Assembly: GCF_024207115.1 (NCBI RefSeq) | Contig: NZ_CP100128.1 | Span: 4,464,001 to 4,528,000 of the forward strand | Source of the DNA: Chromobacterium sp. IIBBL 290-4 | Lineage (GTDB): Bacteria; Pseudomonadota; Gammaproteobacteria; Burkholderiales; Chromobacteriaceae | Length of the DNA: 64,000 nucleotides | Reading direction: 5' to 3' | Shown here: piece after piece, positions 8,768 to 16,500 of the stretch | How positions within the stretch are numbered: the first letter of the stretch is position 1 | Layout: every line of letters begins with the position of its first letter | The notes under the pieces: model-generated | The model's input: the letters and a program-made list of their open reading frames with translations, nothing else | What the model was told of the DNA's origin: nothing | Database searches by the model: none | Program-made: the position numbers and the translations under genes

Positions 8768-10993
8768 TCAATAATTGACGCCCAGATAGATATAACCCGT
8801 CAGTTGCCCGCCCTTGGCGTTGCCCACGCCGACGAACAAGGGTCCCAGAATGGTGTCCGCGCCCAGGAACACCGAGCCCGCCGGAATCCACTTCCGCGCC
8901 TGCTGGCCGGTGAAGGTTTCGCCCCAGATGCGGCCCGCCTCCATCGACACGCCGGCATAAATGCCGGAGCCGAGTATCGGCGGCAATGAGGACGCGCGCC
9001 AGTACACCATCAAGCGGGCCAGCGCCACCTGGCTGGCCAGCAGCTCGCCGTTCTGATAACCGGTCAGATTGAGGAAGCCGCCCAGGCTTTGCGGCACGAA
9101 GGCCTCGGAACGGATATCCACGCTGCCCCGCGTCTTCGCCGTGAAGCGCGCGGTGAAGTCGCCATAGGTGTGCGCCAGCTCGCCGGTCAGATCGTAGAAC
9201 TTCTGGTTGACCTCGCTGCCCAGGCTAGGCAAACCGGCCCCGATTTTGCCGTTGAAGTAATAGCCGGATCTCGGCCAACGCGGATTGTCGAACTGATCCA
9301 CCACCAGGCTGCTTTGCACGCCGACATCGCGGAAGCGGGAAATATCCAGCGCATCGCCCTGCTGGCCCTGGGCCAAGGTAAAGCGATTGTCCTGCCGGTA
9401 CAGGCCCAGGCGCCATTCTCCATATTTGCCCAAGGCCAAGCCGGTATTGAGCTGATAGTTCTCGACATTGTTCTTGAAGGTGTCCATCACCGTATGGTCG
9501 TCGTTATAGAAACGGAACGGCGTTTGCGCGAAACCGACCGAAGCGGCGACGAAAACCGGGCTGTCGCGCCATAGCGGTTGGTACAACTCGCTGCGCAGCT
9601 CCTTCTCGAAACCGACCGCCATATCATTGCGCCACGACGCGCCGGCATCATTCAGCGAAGTCCATTCATGCGAAGCGCGCAGGGTGAAATTGCTGTCGCC
9701 CGGGGTGTCGCTGTTCAGGTTCAAGCCGAAATGCAGATAGTTCTGACCGATGGCGCGCTCCATCGGCGTCACCGTCATCACATTGCGGCCCTCGATATTG
9801 TCAACCTGATAGGACAGCTTGTCGTATTCGCCGTTGGCGAAAATTTCCGCCAGACGCTCGCGCGCCGTGCCGACCGGCACCGTCGCGCCCGGAAAGTTCA
9901 GCGACTCTTTGAGCGAAGACAGCTTGGTGTAGACCCCATCCTTGCCCGCCACCTTGACCTCATCCAATACCGGGTAGCGCGGGTGCTGCAAGGATTGCTT
10001 CCAGGCCTCGTACTGCGCTGGCGACACCGAATAGCGCGATAGCTGATCCGCCAGCTTCACCGCGGCCTCCTCGCCGCGCTTCATGATGTCTTTGTGATCG
10101 CTGAAGGAAGCGGCGGTAAAGCCCGTCAAGTCCGGCTTGATCAAGATATCCTGCGCGTCCAACAACTTCATCTGCTGCTGCACATTGCGCATCACCGCCA
10201 GATTGGTGCTTTGCGACACCACATCGAACAGTGTCTGAATTTCATCCGTCTTGAGCAAGGGCGTGCCGACATCCACCACGATCACATGCTTGGCGCAGCG
10301 ACCTTTGACATCCTGCACCGGCACATTGCGGGCGATGGCGCCGTCCACCAGCAGATGGCCGTCATCCTCCACCAGATCGAACACCCCCGGCACCGCCATG
10401 CTGGCGCGCAAAGCCCTCGCCAGCGACCCCTTGCCGAACACCACGGCATCGCCGGTCGTCAGATCGGCCGCCACCGCGCGGAACGGGATGGGCAGCGTGT
10501 CGAAATCATCGACATTGCGGTCGCGGGTCAGCTTGTGGATATACAGCTCAATCCCCTGCGAATTGATGGCGCTGCGCGGCACCCGCAAACTGCCGTCCTT
10601 CAGGCCGAAGCGGACATCCAGATAGTTTTCGTAATCATTGCGCTTGCGGTCATAGGGGATTTCCGAACGCGCGGGCCGTCCGGCCAGCATCTGATCCCAA
10701 TCGGCGGCATCGAACTCACGCTCAATCTCATCCAGCGGCAAGCCGTTGGCATAAATACCACCGATCAAGGCGCCGGCGCTGGTGCCCGCGATGCAGGAGA
10801 CCGGAATGCGCAAACGCTCCAACTCTTTGAGAACGCCCAAATGCGCGAAGCCCCGCGCGCCGCCGCCTCCCAACACCACGCCCACGCCTTCCGGCGTATC
10901 TGAAGCGGCAGCCTCCTGCGAGGCCAATAAACTGGCAAACAAGGCCAAAACCAGCGCACTGCGCCGGAATAAGAAACGACTGCTAATAAACAT
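8768..10993 (-). CDS. patatin-like phospholipase with outer-membrane beta-barrel (PlpD-like, type Vd)
   Basis: A 741-residue exported protein. The signal peptide (SSRFLFRRSALVLALFASLLAS) is followed by a patatin domain with the oxyanion motif GGGGARG, nucleophile elbow GTSAG and the dyad Asp in DGAIARN. A short POTRA-like region (about residues 310-400) precedes a C-terminal 16-strand-type beta-barrel ending in an aromatic residue (GVNY). This is the architecture of PlpD, a type Vd autotransporter, or of surface-anchored relatives that do not release the passenger. Predicted activity is phospholipase A. The frame is open to 11080; no clear ribosome site marks the start, which is set by the signal peptide. 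Confidence 0.87.
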   Translation of the reverse strand: MFISSRFLFRRSALVLALFASLLASQEAAASDTPEGVGVVLGGGGARGFAHLGVLKELERLRIPVSCIAGTSAGALIGGIYANGLPLDEIEREFDAADWDQMLAGRPARSEIPYDRKRNDYENYLDVRFGLKDGSLRVPRSAINSQGIELYIHKLTRDRNVDDFDTLPIPFRAVAADLTTGDAVVFGKGSLARALRASMAVPGVFDLVEDDGHLLVDGAIARNVPVQDVKGRCAKHVIVVDVGTPLLKTDEIQTLFDVVSQSTNLAVMRNVQQQMKLLDAQDILIKPDLTGFTAASFSDHKDIMKRGEEAAVKLADQLSRYSVSPAQYEAWKQSLQHPRYPVLDEVKVAGKDGVYTKLSSLKESLNFPGATVPVGTARERLAEIFANGEYDKLSYQVDNIEGRNVMTVTPMERAIGQNYLHFGLNLNSDTPGDSNFTLRASHEWTSLNDAGASWRNDMAVGFEKELRSELYQPLWRDSPVFVAASVGFAQTPFRFYNDDHTVMDTFKNNVENYQLNTGLALGKYGEWRLGLYRQDNRFTLAQGQQGDALDISRFRDVGVQSSLVVDQFDNPRWPRSGYYFNGKIGAGLPSLGSEVNQKFYDLTGELAHTYGDFTARFTAKTRGSVDIRSEAFVPQSLGGFLNLTGYQNGELLASQVALARLMVYWRASSLPPILGSGIYAGVSMEAGRIWGETFTGQQARKWIPAGSVFLGADTILGPLFVGVGNAKGGQLTGYIYLGVNY

Positions 10994-11091
10994 GTCGGAT
11001 AATTTTTCGATTACGGTTTCACCATCATCAACGCGTGACGTAAGATATAGTGACATATAAACGAGAACATACTTCAACAAAGCTCGAATAA

Positions 11092-12609
11092 ATGTTCGAT
11101 TTCAAGTCACTTGTCAGCTCTCTTCTCAGCAAGAACACGCCAGCCTCTGGCGTGGCGCAATCGGCGACCCTGCTGGTGCGCGATCTTCCGCAAGCGGAGT
11201 ACTTTACCGCCTTGGTGGAAATCATCAAGGCCGTTTCCCGGATCAATGCCGATACCGAGATGTCGCTCAAGGAGCGCGTCAAAACGCTGCTTTATGTCGA
11301 CGACAAAGCCGCGCGCATCCATCAACAACTTTGCCAGGACTACTTGCACTCCAAAGGCGGCAGCAAAGGCTATTTGCCGACCATCCTTGCTTATTGGCAC
11401 GAATTGTCCAATGCCTACCAAATCTGTTTGAGATTGTACAAAAACGGCTCCAGCCAGATTGCCGACAATGAACAGCAGCTGATTGTCGTGCGCGGCCTGC
11501 ATCACCAGATGCGATTGATCGCCTGGAACGCGCTGCGTTATCTCAAACCGGAAGGCACCGCCTGGCAACAAGGCTTCCGATATTTCACTTACGCGGAAGA
11601 TGCCGGATTTTCCCGCCAGCCCGTGCTGCTTTATCCAGACTCTCGCAATGAAATCAGTTGCGAGCAATTGCTGGTTCAGGCCGGCATGTTGTTTCTGGCG
11701 CAGACGGAAAACATGCTGCACAAGGAAATCATCGCGGTCGATCAACTGCTTATGCTGCTCAGCCAGAATATCCCGCTGGACAAGCAGCCTCCAACCGAAA
11801 CGCCGATCTTCGTATACAACCTGTCCCAGCCGGATCCGCCGCAGCCCATGCTGCGCGGCATGGCCGGCAAATGGCATCGTTACTGGTCCGCCTACGAAAT
11901 CACCAGCCGGCTTGCCGATCTGATGTTCGATCTCGACAACCGCATACCCTCGCAGCTCGCCGCGCTGGGCTGCGAGCTGGAAAGAGAGGAATGGGCGGAG
12001 CTGTGCGAGAAGCTCGCCATCCGCTGGTCCAACGACGGCGGCAAATCGCTGCGGAAATCCGAACGCTCCCTGCACGCCTCCAGCGCGCAGGTGTCCATCG
12101 GCTTCGACCGGGTCGCGTTTCAGGTCAAAGTTCAGGATGTCAGCTCGCTGGAAAGCGATCGCGTGGACGAATGGCGGATCAACGACATCAGCAGCACGGG
12201 CATGGGCCTGACCTTCATCGGCAAAACCATAGAACAACTGGCCATCGGCCGGCTCATCCTGGTCAAAACCGAGAACCACCCCTTGCTGCTCGGCATTATC
12301 CGCCGCATTCTGCGACAAAACAACGGCACCAAGGTCGGCATTGAGATTTTAGGGCAAACGCCGGTTGGCGTGTCCTTGCTGGACCCCGCCATGCCCGATG
12401 CGCCGCCCTTCACCGCCATCTACATCACACAGCCGAACTCCCGCAAAGGACAGCGCTGGTTCCTGATGCCGAAAAACCTGAGCGGCCCCGCCAAGGAGTT
12501 GATCCTCACCGCGCAAGGCAAGTCCTACCAGATCAAGCTGAAGGATCCCCAGCAAGATTTCGAAGACTGCAGCCACAGCAACTTCGACACGCTGTCAAAA
12601 ATGGACTGA
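11092..12609 (+). CDS. PilZ-like domain protein with large N-terminal region
   Basis: A 505-residue cytosolic protein, divergent from the patatin gene. Residues about 1-330 are helical and match no family I can name. The C-terminal part (about 335-430) resembles a PilZ-type beta-barrel: WRINDISSTGMGL corresponds to the D/N-x-S-x-x-G motif that contacts c-di-GMP, and IGRLILVKTE...LGIIRRIL to the following strands. The upstream arginine motif (RxxxR) is not clearly visible, so ligand binding is uncertain. No ribosome site is seen before ATG 11092. An intrinsic terminator follows. Confidence 0.7.
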   Translation: MFDFKSLVSSLLSKNTPASGVAQSATLLVRDLPQAEYFTALVEIIKAVSRINADTEMSLKERVKTLLYVDDKAARIHQQLCQDYLHSKGGSKGYLPTILAYWHELSNAYQICLRLYKNGSSQIADNEQQLIVVRGLHHQMRLIAWNALRYLKPEGTAWQQGFRYFTYAEDAGFSRQPVLLYPDSRNEISCEQLLVQAGMLFLAQTENMLHKEIIAVDQLLMLLSQNIPLDKQPPTETPIFVYNLSQPDPPQPMLRGMAGKWHRYWSAYEITSRLADLMFDLDNRIPSQLAALGCELEREEWAELCEKLAIRWSNDGGKSLRKSERSLHASSAQVSIGFDRVAFQVKVQDVSSLESDRVDEWRINDISSTGMGLTFIGKTIEQLAIGRLILVKTENHPLLLGIIRRILRQNNGTKVGIEILGQTPVGVSLLDPAMPDAPPFTAIYITQPNSRKGQRWFLMPKNLSGPAKELILTAQGKSYQIKLKDPQQDFEDCSHSNFDTLSKMD

Positions 12610-12640
12610 CGCCCTCGCCGCTTCGGCCTCCTCCAGCCCT

Positions 12641-12665
12641 AAGCCCGCCCTGCGCGGGCTTTTTT
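12641..12665 (+). terminator. intrinsic terminator after PilZ-like gene
   Basis: An 8-bp stem AAGCCCGC pairing with GCGGGCTT around a 5-base loop, followed by a T-run, 31 bases past the stop codon. Confidence 0.82.
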
Positions 12666-12746
12666 CATCGCACGCCCAGCCTCTAGATACTCCATTTCTT
12701 TATTCCAAATAGGTATTGCGCAATTTTACGCCATAAAATACCTTTG

Positions 12747-12770
12747 TCATGTAGCTCTCGCTACATAGAC
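12747..12770. promoter_or_regulatory. inverted repeat upstream of the protease gene
   Basis: A 7-bp perfect inverted repeat, ATGTAGC-TCTC-GCTACAT (12749-12766), flanked by GTC and AGAC that nearly extend it. It lies 23 bases before the protease start codon, so it could be a regulator site or a stem-loop in the 5' leader. The surrounding 120 bases are AT-rich. Confidence 0.4.
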
Positions 12771-12789
12771 AAATAATAAAGGATGATCC

Positions 12790-14571
12790 ATGAAGAAAAC
12801 TTCCGTGAATGGCGCGGCCCTTGCGGCCGCGGCTGCGCTATCCGCCAGCGCGGCAGCCGGCCCCGCCTACCCTCTGCAAGCCGGCGATCCCTTGGTCAAA
12901 CAACAATGGCACCTGCAGAACACCGGCCAGGATGCGTTCTCCAAACGCGGCGGCATAGCCGGCTATGATCTGAATCTGGCTTTCACCCATTTGCGCGGCA
13001 TCCGCGGCGTCGGCACAACGATCGCCGTGATCGACGGGGGCGTCGAGATCCGCCACCCAGACCTTGCCGCCAACGTGGTCCCCGGTTCCAAAAACTTCGA
13101 CAATGGCAGCGGCGACCCCACTCCGGATAAGCCAGAAGACAATCACGGCACCGCCGTGGCCGGCATCGCCGCCGCAGTAGGCTGGAATGGAATCGGCGGC
13201 CGCGGCGTAGCGCCGTCCGCCAGCCTGCAGGGCTTCAACTGGATCCATACGCAAACGCTGGATGACTGGCTGCTCTCCCACGGCAAGAAGCCAGGCGGCA
13301 GACCGCTGGAAGCCTTTACCGACGCACGAGTGTTCAATCAGAGCTACGGCGTATCCGCGCCTTATTCGCTATCTGGCAACCCCGACACCGACATCCGGCT
13401 CAAAGTCCATGAGGAAACCTACGAAGACGTCAGCCGCAACAGCCACTGGGGCCGCGGCGCCGTCTTTGTCAAATCCGCCGGCAACAACTACAAATCCTTC
13501 AAAATAAAGAGCGGTTATATATACGGTTATCGCGGCAACAATGGACTGCCGCTGCAAGATGCCAACATCGACCCGGAGAACAGCAATTACTGGAATGTGG
13601 TGGTAGCTGCGATCAATGCCGACGGAGTCCGCTCCTCATATTCTTCCGCCGGCTCGAATGTGCTGCTATCCGCTCCTGGAGGCGAATACGGCACAGACAC
13701 CCCAGCCATCGTCACCACGGACCTGAGCGGCTGCAACCGCGGCTGGAACATCAGCGGCGATACGGAAAACCGACTGCACGGGGGCAACGCGCAAGATCCC
13801 AATTGCGATTACACCGGCGTGATGAACGGCACGTCCTCCGCCGCCCCTGCCGCCTCCGGGGCGTTCGCTCTGGTAATGTCGGCCAACCCGGCCCTGAGCG
13901 CCCGCGACGTGCGCCATATCCTGCTGACTACCGCTCGGCAGATTGATGCCGCCAATCCTGGCGTAACGCTTGAGTTCAAGGATCCGGCTGGCGTCGCTCA
14001 CCGCTATCAAGCCATTCCCGGCTGGCAAAAGAACGCCGCAGGCCTGGCATTCCACTCTTTCTATGGCTTCGGCCTGATCGATGTGGACAAGGCCGTTGAA
14101 AAAGCGTTGTTTTACAACAAGCCGCTACCTCCACTGCAAAAAACTCGCTGGGAAACCATTTCCGTTCAAGCCGCCATTCCTGATGCGGACGAAAAAGGCG
14201 TGGAAAGCACATACGTCCAGCAGGACAATTTGACGGTGGAAGCAGTCCAAGTCCTGGTAGATGCGGAGCACGGACGCGCCAGCGATCTCGCAGTGGAGTT
14301 GATCTCGCCCTCCGGCACCCGTTCCATACTGCTGGCGCCTCGCACAGGGCTGGTAAAAGAGGAATACGGCTTGGATCAGCAGCGCTTGCTGTCCAATCAG
14401 TTCTATGGAGAAGCTGCGAAAGGCCAATGGCGATTGCGCGTATTGGACACCAATAGCGGCGACTATCAGTACTACTCCGTTTCCGACAATAAAGCCACGC
14501 TCATCACGCTGCCCAATGCGACCGGCAAACTGAAGTCTTGGTCCATTCGCTTTTTCGGCCATAGGAGCTAA
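12790..14571 (+). CDS. exported kexin-like subtilase with P/Homo B domain
   Basis: A 593-residue secreted serine protease of family S8. A signal peptide (MKKTSVNGAALAAAAALSASAAA) is followed almost directly by the catalytic domain, without a long propeptide. The triad is visible as Asp82 (AVIDGG), His119 (NHGTAVAG) and Ser349 (GTSSAAP), with Asn232 as oxyanion residue. A C-terminal P/Homo B-like beta-domain (about 450-590; VQVLVDAEHGRASDLAVELISPSGT, GQWRLRVLDT) makes it kexin-like, as in the Aeromonas sobria protease ASP. ASP needs a chaperone encoded just downstream, and a small exported protein is indeed encoded 2 bases after this gene. Confidence 0.88.
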   Translation: MKKTSVNGAALAAAAALSASAAAGPAYPLQAGDPLVKQQWHLQNTGQDAFSKRGGIAGYDLNLAFTHLRGIRGVGTTIAVIDGGVEIRHPDLAANVVPGSKNFDNGSGDPTPDKPEDNHGTAVAGIAAAVGWNGIGGRGVAPSASLQGFNWIHTQTLDDWLLSHGKKPGGRPLEAFTDARVFNQSYGVSAPYSLSGNPDTDIRLKVHEETYEDVSRNSHWGRGAVFVKSAGNNYKSFKIKSGYIYGYRGNNGLPLQDANIDPENSNYWNVVVAAINADGVRSSYSSAGSNVLLSAPGGEYGTDTPAIVTTDLSGCNRGWNISGDTENRLHGGNAQDPNCDYTGVMNGTSSAAPAASGAFALVMSANPALSARDVRHILLTTARQIDAANPGVTLEFKDPAGVAHRYQAIPGWQKNAAGLAFHSFYGFGLIDVDKAVEKALFYNKPLPPLQKTRWETISVQAAIPDADEKGVESTYVQQDNLTVEAVQVLVDAEHGRASDLAVELISPSGTRSILLAPRTGLVKEEYGLDQQRLLSNQFYGEAAKGQWRLRVLDTNSGDYQYYSVSDNKATLITLPNATGKLKSWSIRFFGHRS

Positions 14572-14573
14572 AC

Positions 14574-15023
14574 ATGAAAAACCTGCTTATCTTGATTCCC
14601 ATCTTGTTCACTCTCTCAGCTGCCGCGCAGACCAATGATCCACTGCTGGCCACCAACCCCAGCGGGCAAGCCATCGCCATCAATGGCAAGGTGTACTACA
14701 AGCAGGCCACGCTTCGCGCCAAACGTTCGGCCGCAGAAGCCATAGCGCCGGCATTGAAACGAGGCGATATCGTACAGGGCGCGAGTCAGATACTGCCGGC
14801 TACCGTCAGCGGCGCCGTGCTGGTGCAATTGGCCTCGCCGCAAGACGAAGCCGCCATCGCCCGCGACTATGGCTTGACGGCACGCCAACGCACTGCCAGC
14901 GTGGTGGTATTCGACAGCGAGCCGCAGACCGACCTGCTGGCGCTGCAACAAAAGCTATTTTCCGATAAAAGAGTAAAAAAGGCGCAACTGGAATTGGCCA
15001 GCAAAGACAAGCAACTCGAATAA
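14574..15023 (+). CDS. small exported protein, probable chaperone/inhibitor of the adjacent protease
   Basis: A 149-residue protein with a short signal peptide (MKNLLILIPILFTLSAAA). The mature part has a basic KQATLRAKRSA stretch and then a compact alpha/beta segment: VLVQLASPQDEAAIARDYGL, SVVVFDSE, and LLALQQKLFSDKRVKKAQLEL. This resembles the ferredoxin-like fold of subtilase propeptides. Its position 2 bases after a kexin-like protease that has no long propeptide parallels the ASP-ORF2 pair of Aeromonas, where ORF2 is an external chaperone needed for folding. That role is inferred from context and fold impression. Confidence 0.68.
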   Translation: MKNLLILIPILFTLSAAAQTNDPLLATNPSGQAIAINGKVYYKQATLRAKRSAAEAIAPALKRGDIVQGASQILPATVSGAVLVQLASPQDEAAIARDYGLTARQRTASVVVFDSEPQTDLLALQQKLFSDKRVKKAQLELASKDKQLE

Positions 15024-15038
15024 TTTCCCCGCCAGTAA

Positions 15039-15069
15039 AAAACGCCACGGACAAGTCCGTGGCGTTTTT
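15039..15069. terminator. bidirectional intrinsic terminator
   Basis: A long stem, AAAACGCCACGGAC against GTCCGTGGCGTTTT, with A-run on one side and T-run on the other, between the convergent protease-partner gene and the thiolase gene. It should stop transcription from both sides. Confidence 0.88.
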
Positions 15070-15103
15070 GTGTCCTGCTGCCCAAGCGATGGGCGCTTCA
15101 GGC

Positions 15104-16306
15104 TTACAGCACTTCGATGATGCCGGCGGCGCCCATGCCGGTGCCGATGCACATCGTCACCATGCCATGGCCCTTCAGGCCGGCATCGCGCATGCCGTGC
15201 ACCAGGGTGGCGGTGCGGATGGCGCCGGTGGCGCCCAGCGGGTGGCCCAGCGCGATGGCGCCGCCGTGCGGGTTCACCTTGGACATGTCCAGCTCCAGAT
15301 CGCGCGCCACGGCCAGCGCCTGGGCGGCGAAGGCTTCGTTCAGCTCGATCCACTTCAGGTCGTCCTGCTTCAGGCCGGCCTGGGCCAGCGCGGCCGGGAT
15401 GGCTTCCTTGGGACCGATGCCCATGATTTCCGGCGGCACGCCCTTGACCGAGAAGGTCACGTAGCGGGCCAGCGGCACCAGGTTGAATTCCTTCAGCACG
15501 CGCTCGGACACCAGGATCACCGCGCCGGCGCCGTCGGACATCTGCGAGGAGTTGCCGGCGGTGACCGAGCCCTTGGCGTCGAACACGGTCTTCAGCTTGG
15601 CCAGGCCTTCCAGCGTGGTTTCGCGGCGCGGGCCTTCGTCGGTGTCCAGCACGCGCTTCTTCACCACCACTTCGCCGGTTTCCAGATTAGGCGTGCGATA
15701 GGTCACTTCCAGCGGGGTGATTTCGTTCTTGAACTTGCCGCCGTCGATGGCCGCCAGCGCGCGGCGGTGCGATTCCACCGCGAACGCATCCTGGTCTTCG
15801 CGCGACACGCCCCACTGCTGCGCCACTTTTTCAGCGGTCAGGCCCATGCCGTAGGCGATGCCGTAGTTCTCGTCCTTGGCGAAGATTTCCGGGTTCAGCG
15901 ACACCTTGTTGCCCATCATCGGCACCAGCGACATCGATTCCGCGCCGGCAGCGATCACCACGTCGGCTTCGCCCAGACGGATGCGGTCGGCCGCCATCTG
16001 CACGGCGTTGATGCCGGACGAGCAGTAGCGGTTGATGGTGATGCCGCCCACGGTATTGGGCAGGCCAGCCAGCAGCACGCCGATGCGCGCCATGTTCAGG
16101 CCTTGCTCCGCTTCCGGGAAGGCGCAACCGACCACGCAGTCGGAAATCAGTTTCGGATCCAGATTCGGCACCTGCGCCAACGCGCCGGTGATCACATGCG
16201 CCAGCATGTCGTCCGGGCGCACGTGGCGCATCATGCCGCGCGGCGCCTTGCCCACCGGGGTGCGGGTGACGGCGACGATGTAAGCTTCTTGTACTTGTTT
16301 GCTCAT
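15104..16306 (-). CDS. fadA: acetyl-CoA C-acyltransferase (thiolase)
   Basis: A 400-residue thiolase of the degradative FadA type, cleaving 3-ketoacyl-CoA with CoA in the last step of beta-oxidation. The nucleophilic Cys95 is in NRYCSSG, and the C-terminal half has NEAFAAQAL, the catalytic His in GHPLGATG and the second Cys in [12 protein letters not shown] precedes ATG 16306; the frame is open to 16462 but the thiolase homology starts here. It lies downstream of the hydratase/dehydrogenase gene on the same strand, across a 194-base spacer with inverted repeats. Confidence 0.92.
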   Translation of the reverse strand: MSKQVQEAYIVAVTRTPVGKAPRGMMRHVRPDDMLAHVITGALAQVPNLDPKLISDCVVGCAFPEAEQGLNMARIGVLLAGLPNTVGGITINRYCSSGINAVQMAADRIRLGEADVVIAAGAESMSLVPMMGNKVSLNPEIFAKDENYGIAYGMGLTAEKVAQQWGVSREDQDAFAVESHRRALAAIDGGKFKNEITPLEVTYRTPNLETGEVVVKKRVLDTDEGPRRETTLEGLAKLKTVFDAKGSVTAGNSSQMSDGAGAVILVSERVLKEFNLVPLARYVTFSVKGVPPEIMGIGPKEAIPAALAQAGLKQDDLKWIELNEAFAAQALAVARDLELDMSKVNPHGGAIALGHPLGATGAIRTATLVHGMRDAGLKGHGMVTMCIGTGMGAAGIIEVL

Positions 16307-16319
16307 TTTCGATTCTCCT

Positions 16320-16357
16320 GTCGGCCGCCTGATCGCTTCTACCGCGATCAAGCGGCC
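16320..16357. repeat. inverted repeat in the spacer before the thiolase gene
   Basis: GGCCGCCTGATCGC and GCGATCAAGCGGCC form an imperfect inverted repeat with one mismatch and a short loop, just upstream of the thiolase ribosome site. It may be an mRNA processing or attenuation hairpin that sets the thiolase to hydratase ratio; this is a guess from position. Confidence 0.4.
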
Positions 16358-16429
16358 TTTCATCTGGCTATTGGCCGTACTTGCGGGAGGATTCGTCGCG
16401 AGCGGGCCGAGGTCGAAGCGAGAAGCGCA

Positions 16430-16448
16430 GCCGTACATGCGGTACGGC
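16430..16448. repeat. hairpin GCCGTAC-ATGCG-GTACGGC
   Basis: A perfect 7-bp inverted repeat with a 5-base loop, in the same spacer, 53 bases past the hydratase/dehydrogenase stop codon on the minus strand. No U-run follows. Confidence 0.4.
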
Positions 16449-16500
16449 GAGCATCGCAGCATTCGAGATCGGCGCGCGCAGCAGAATCATCTCCAAGTAC

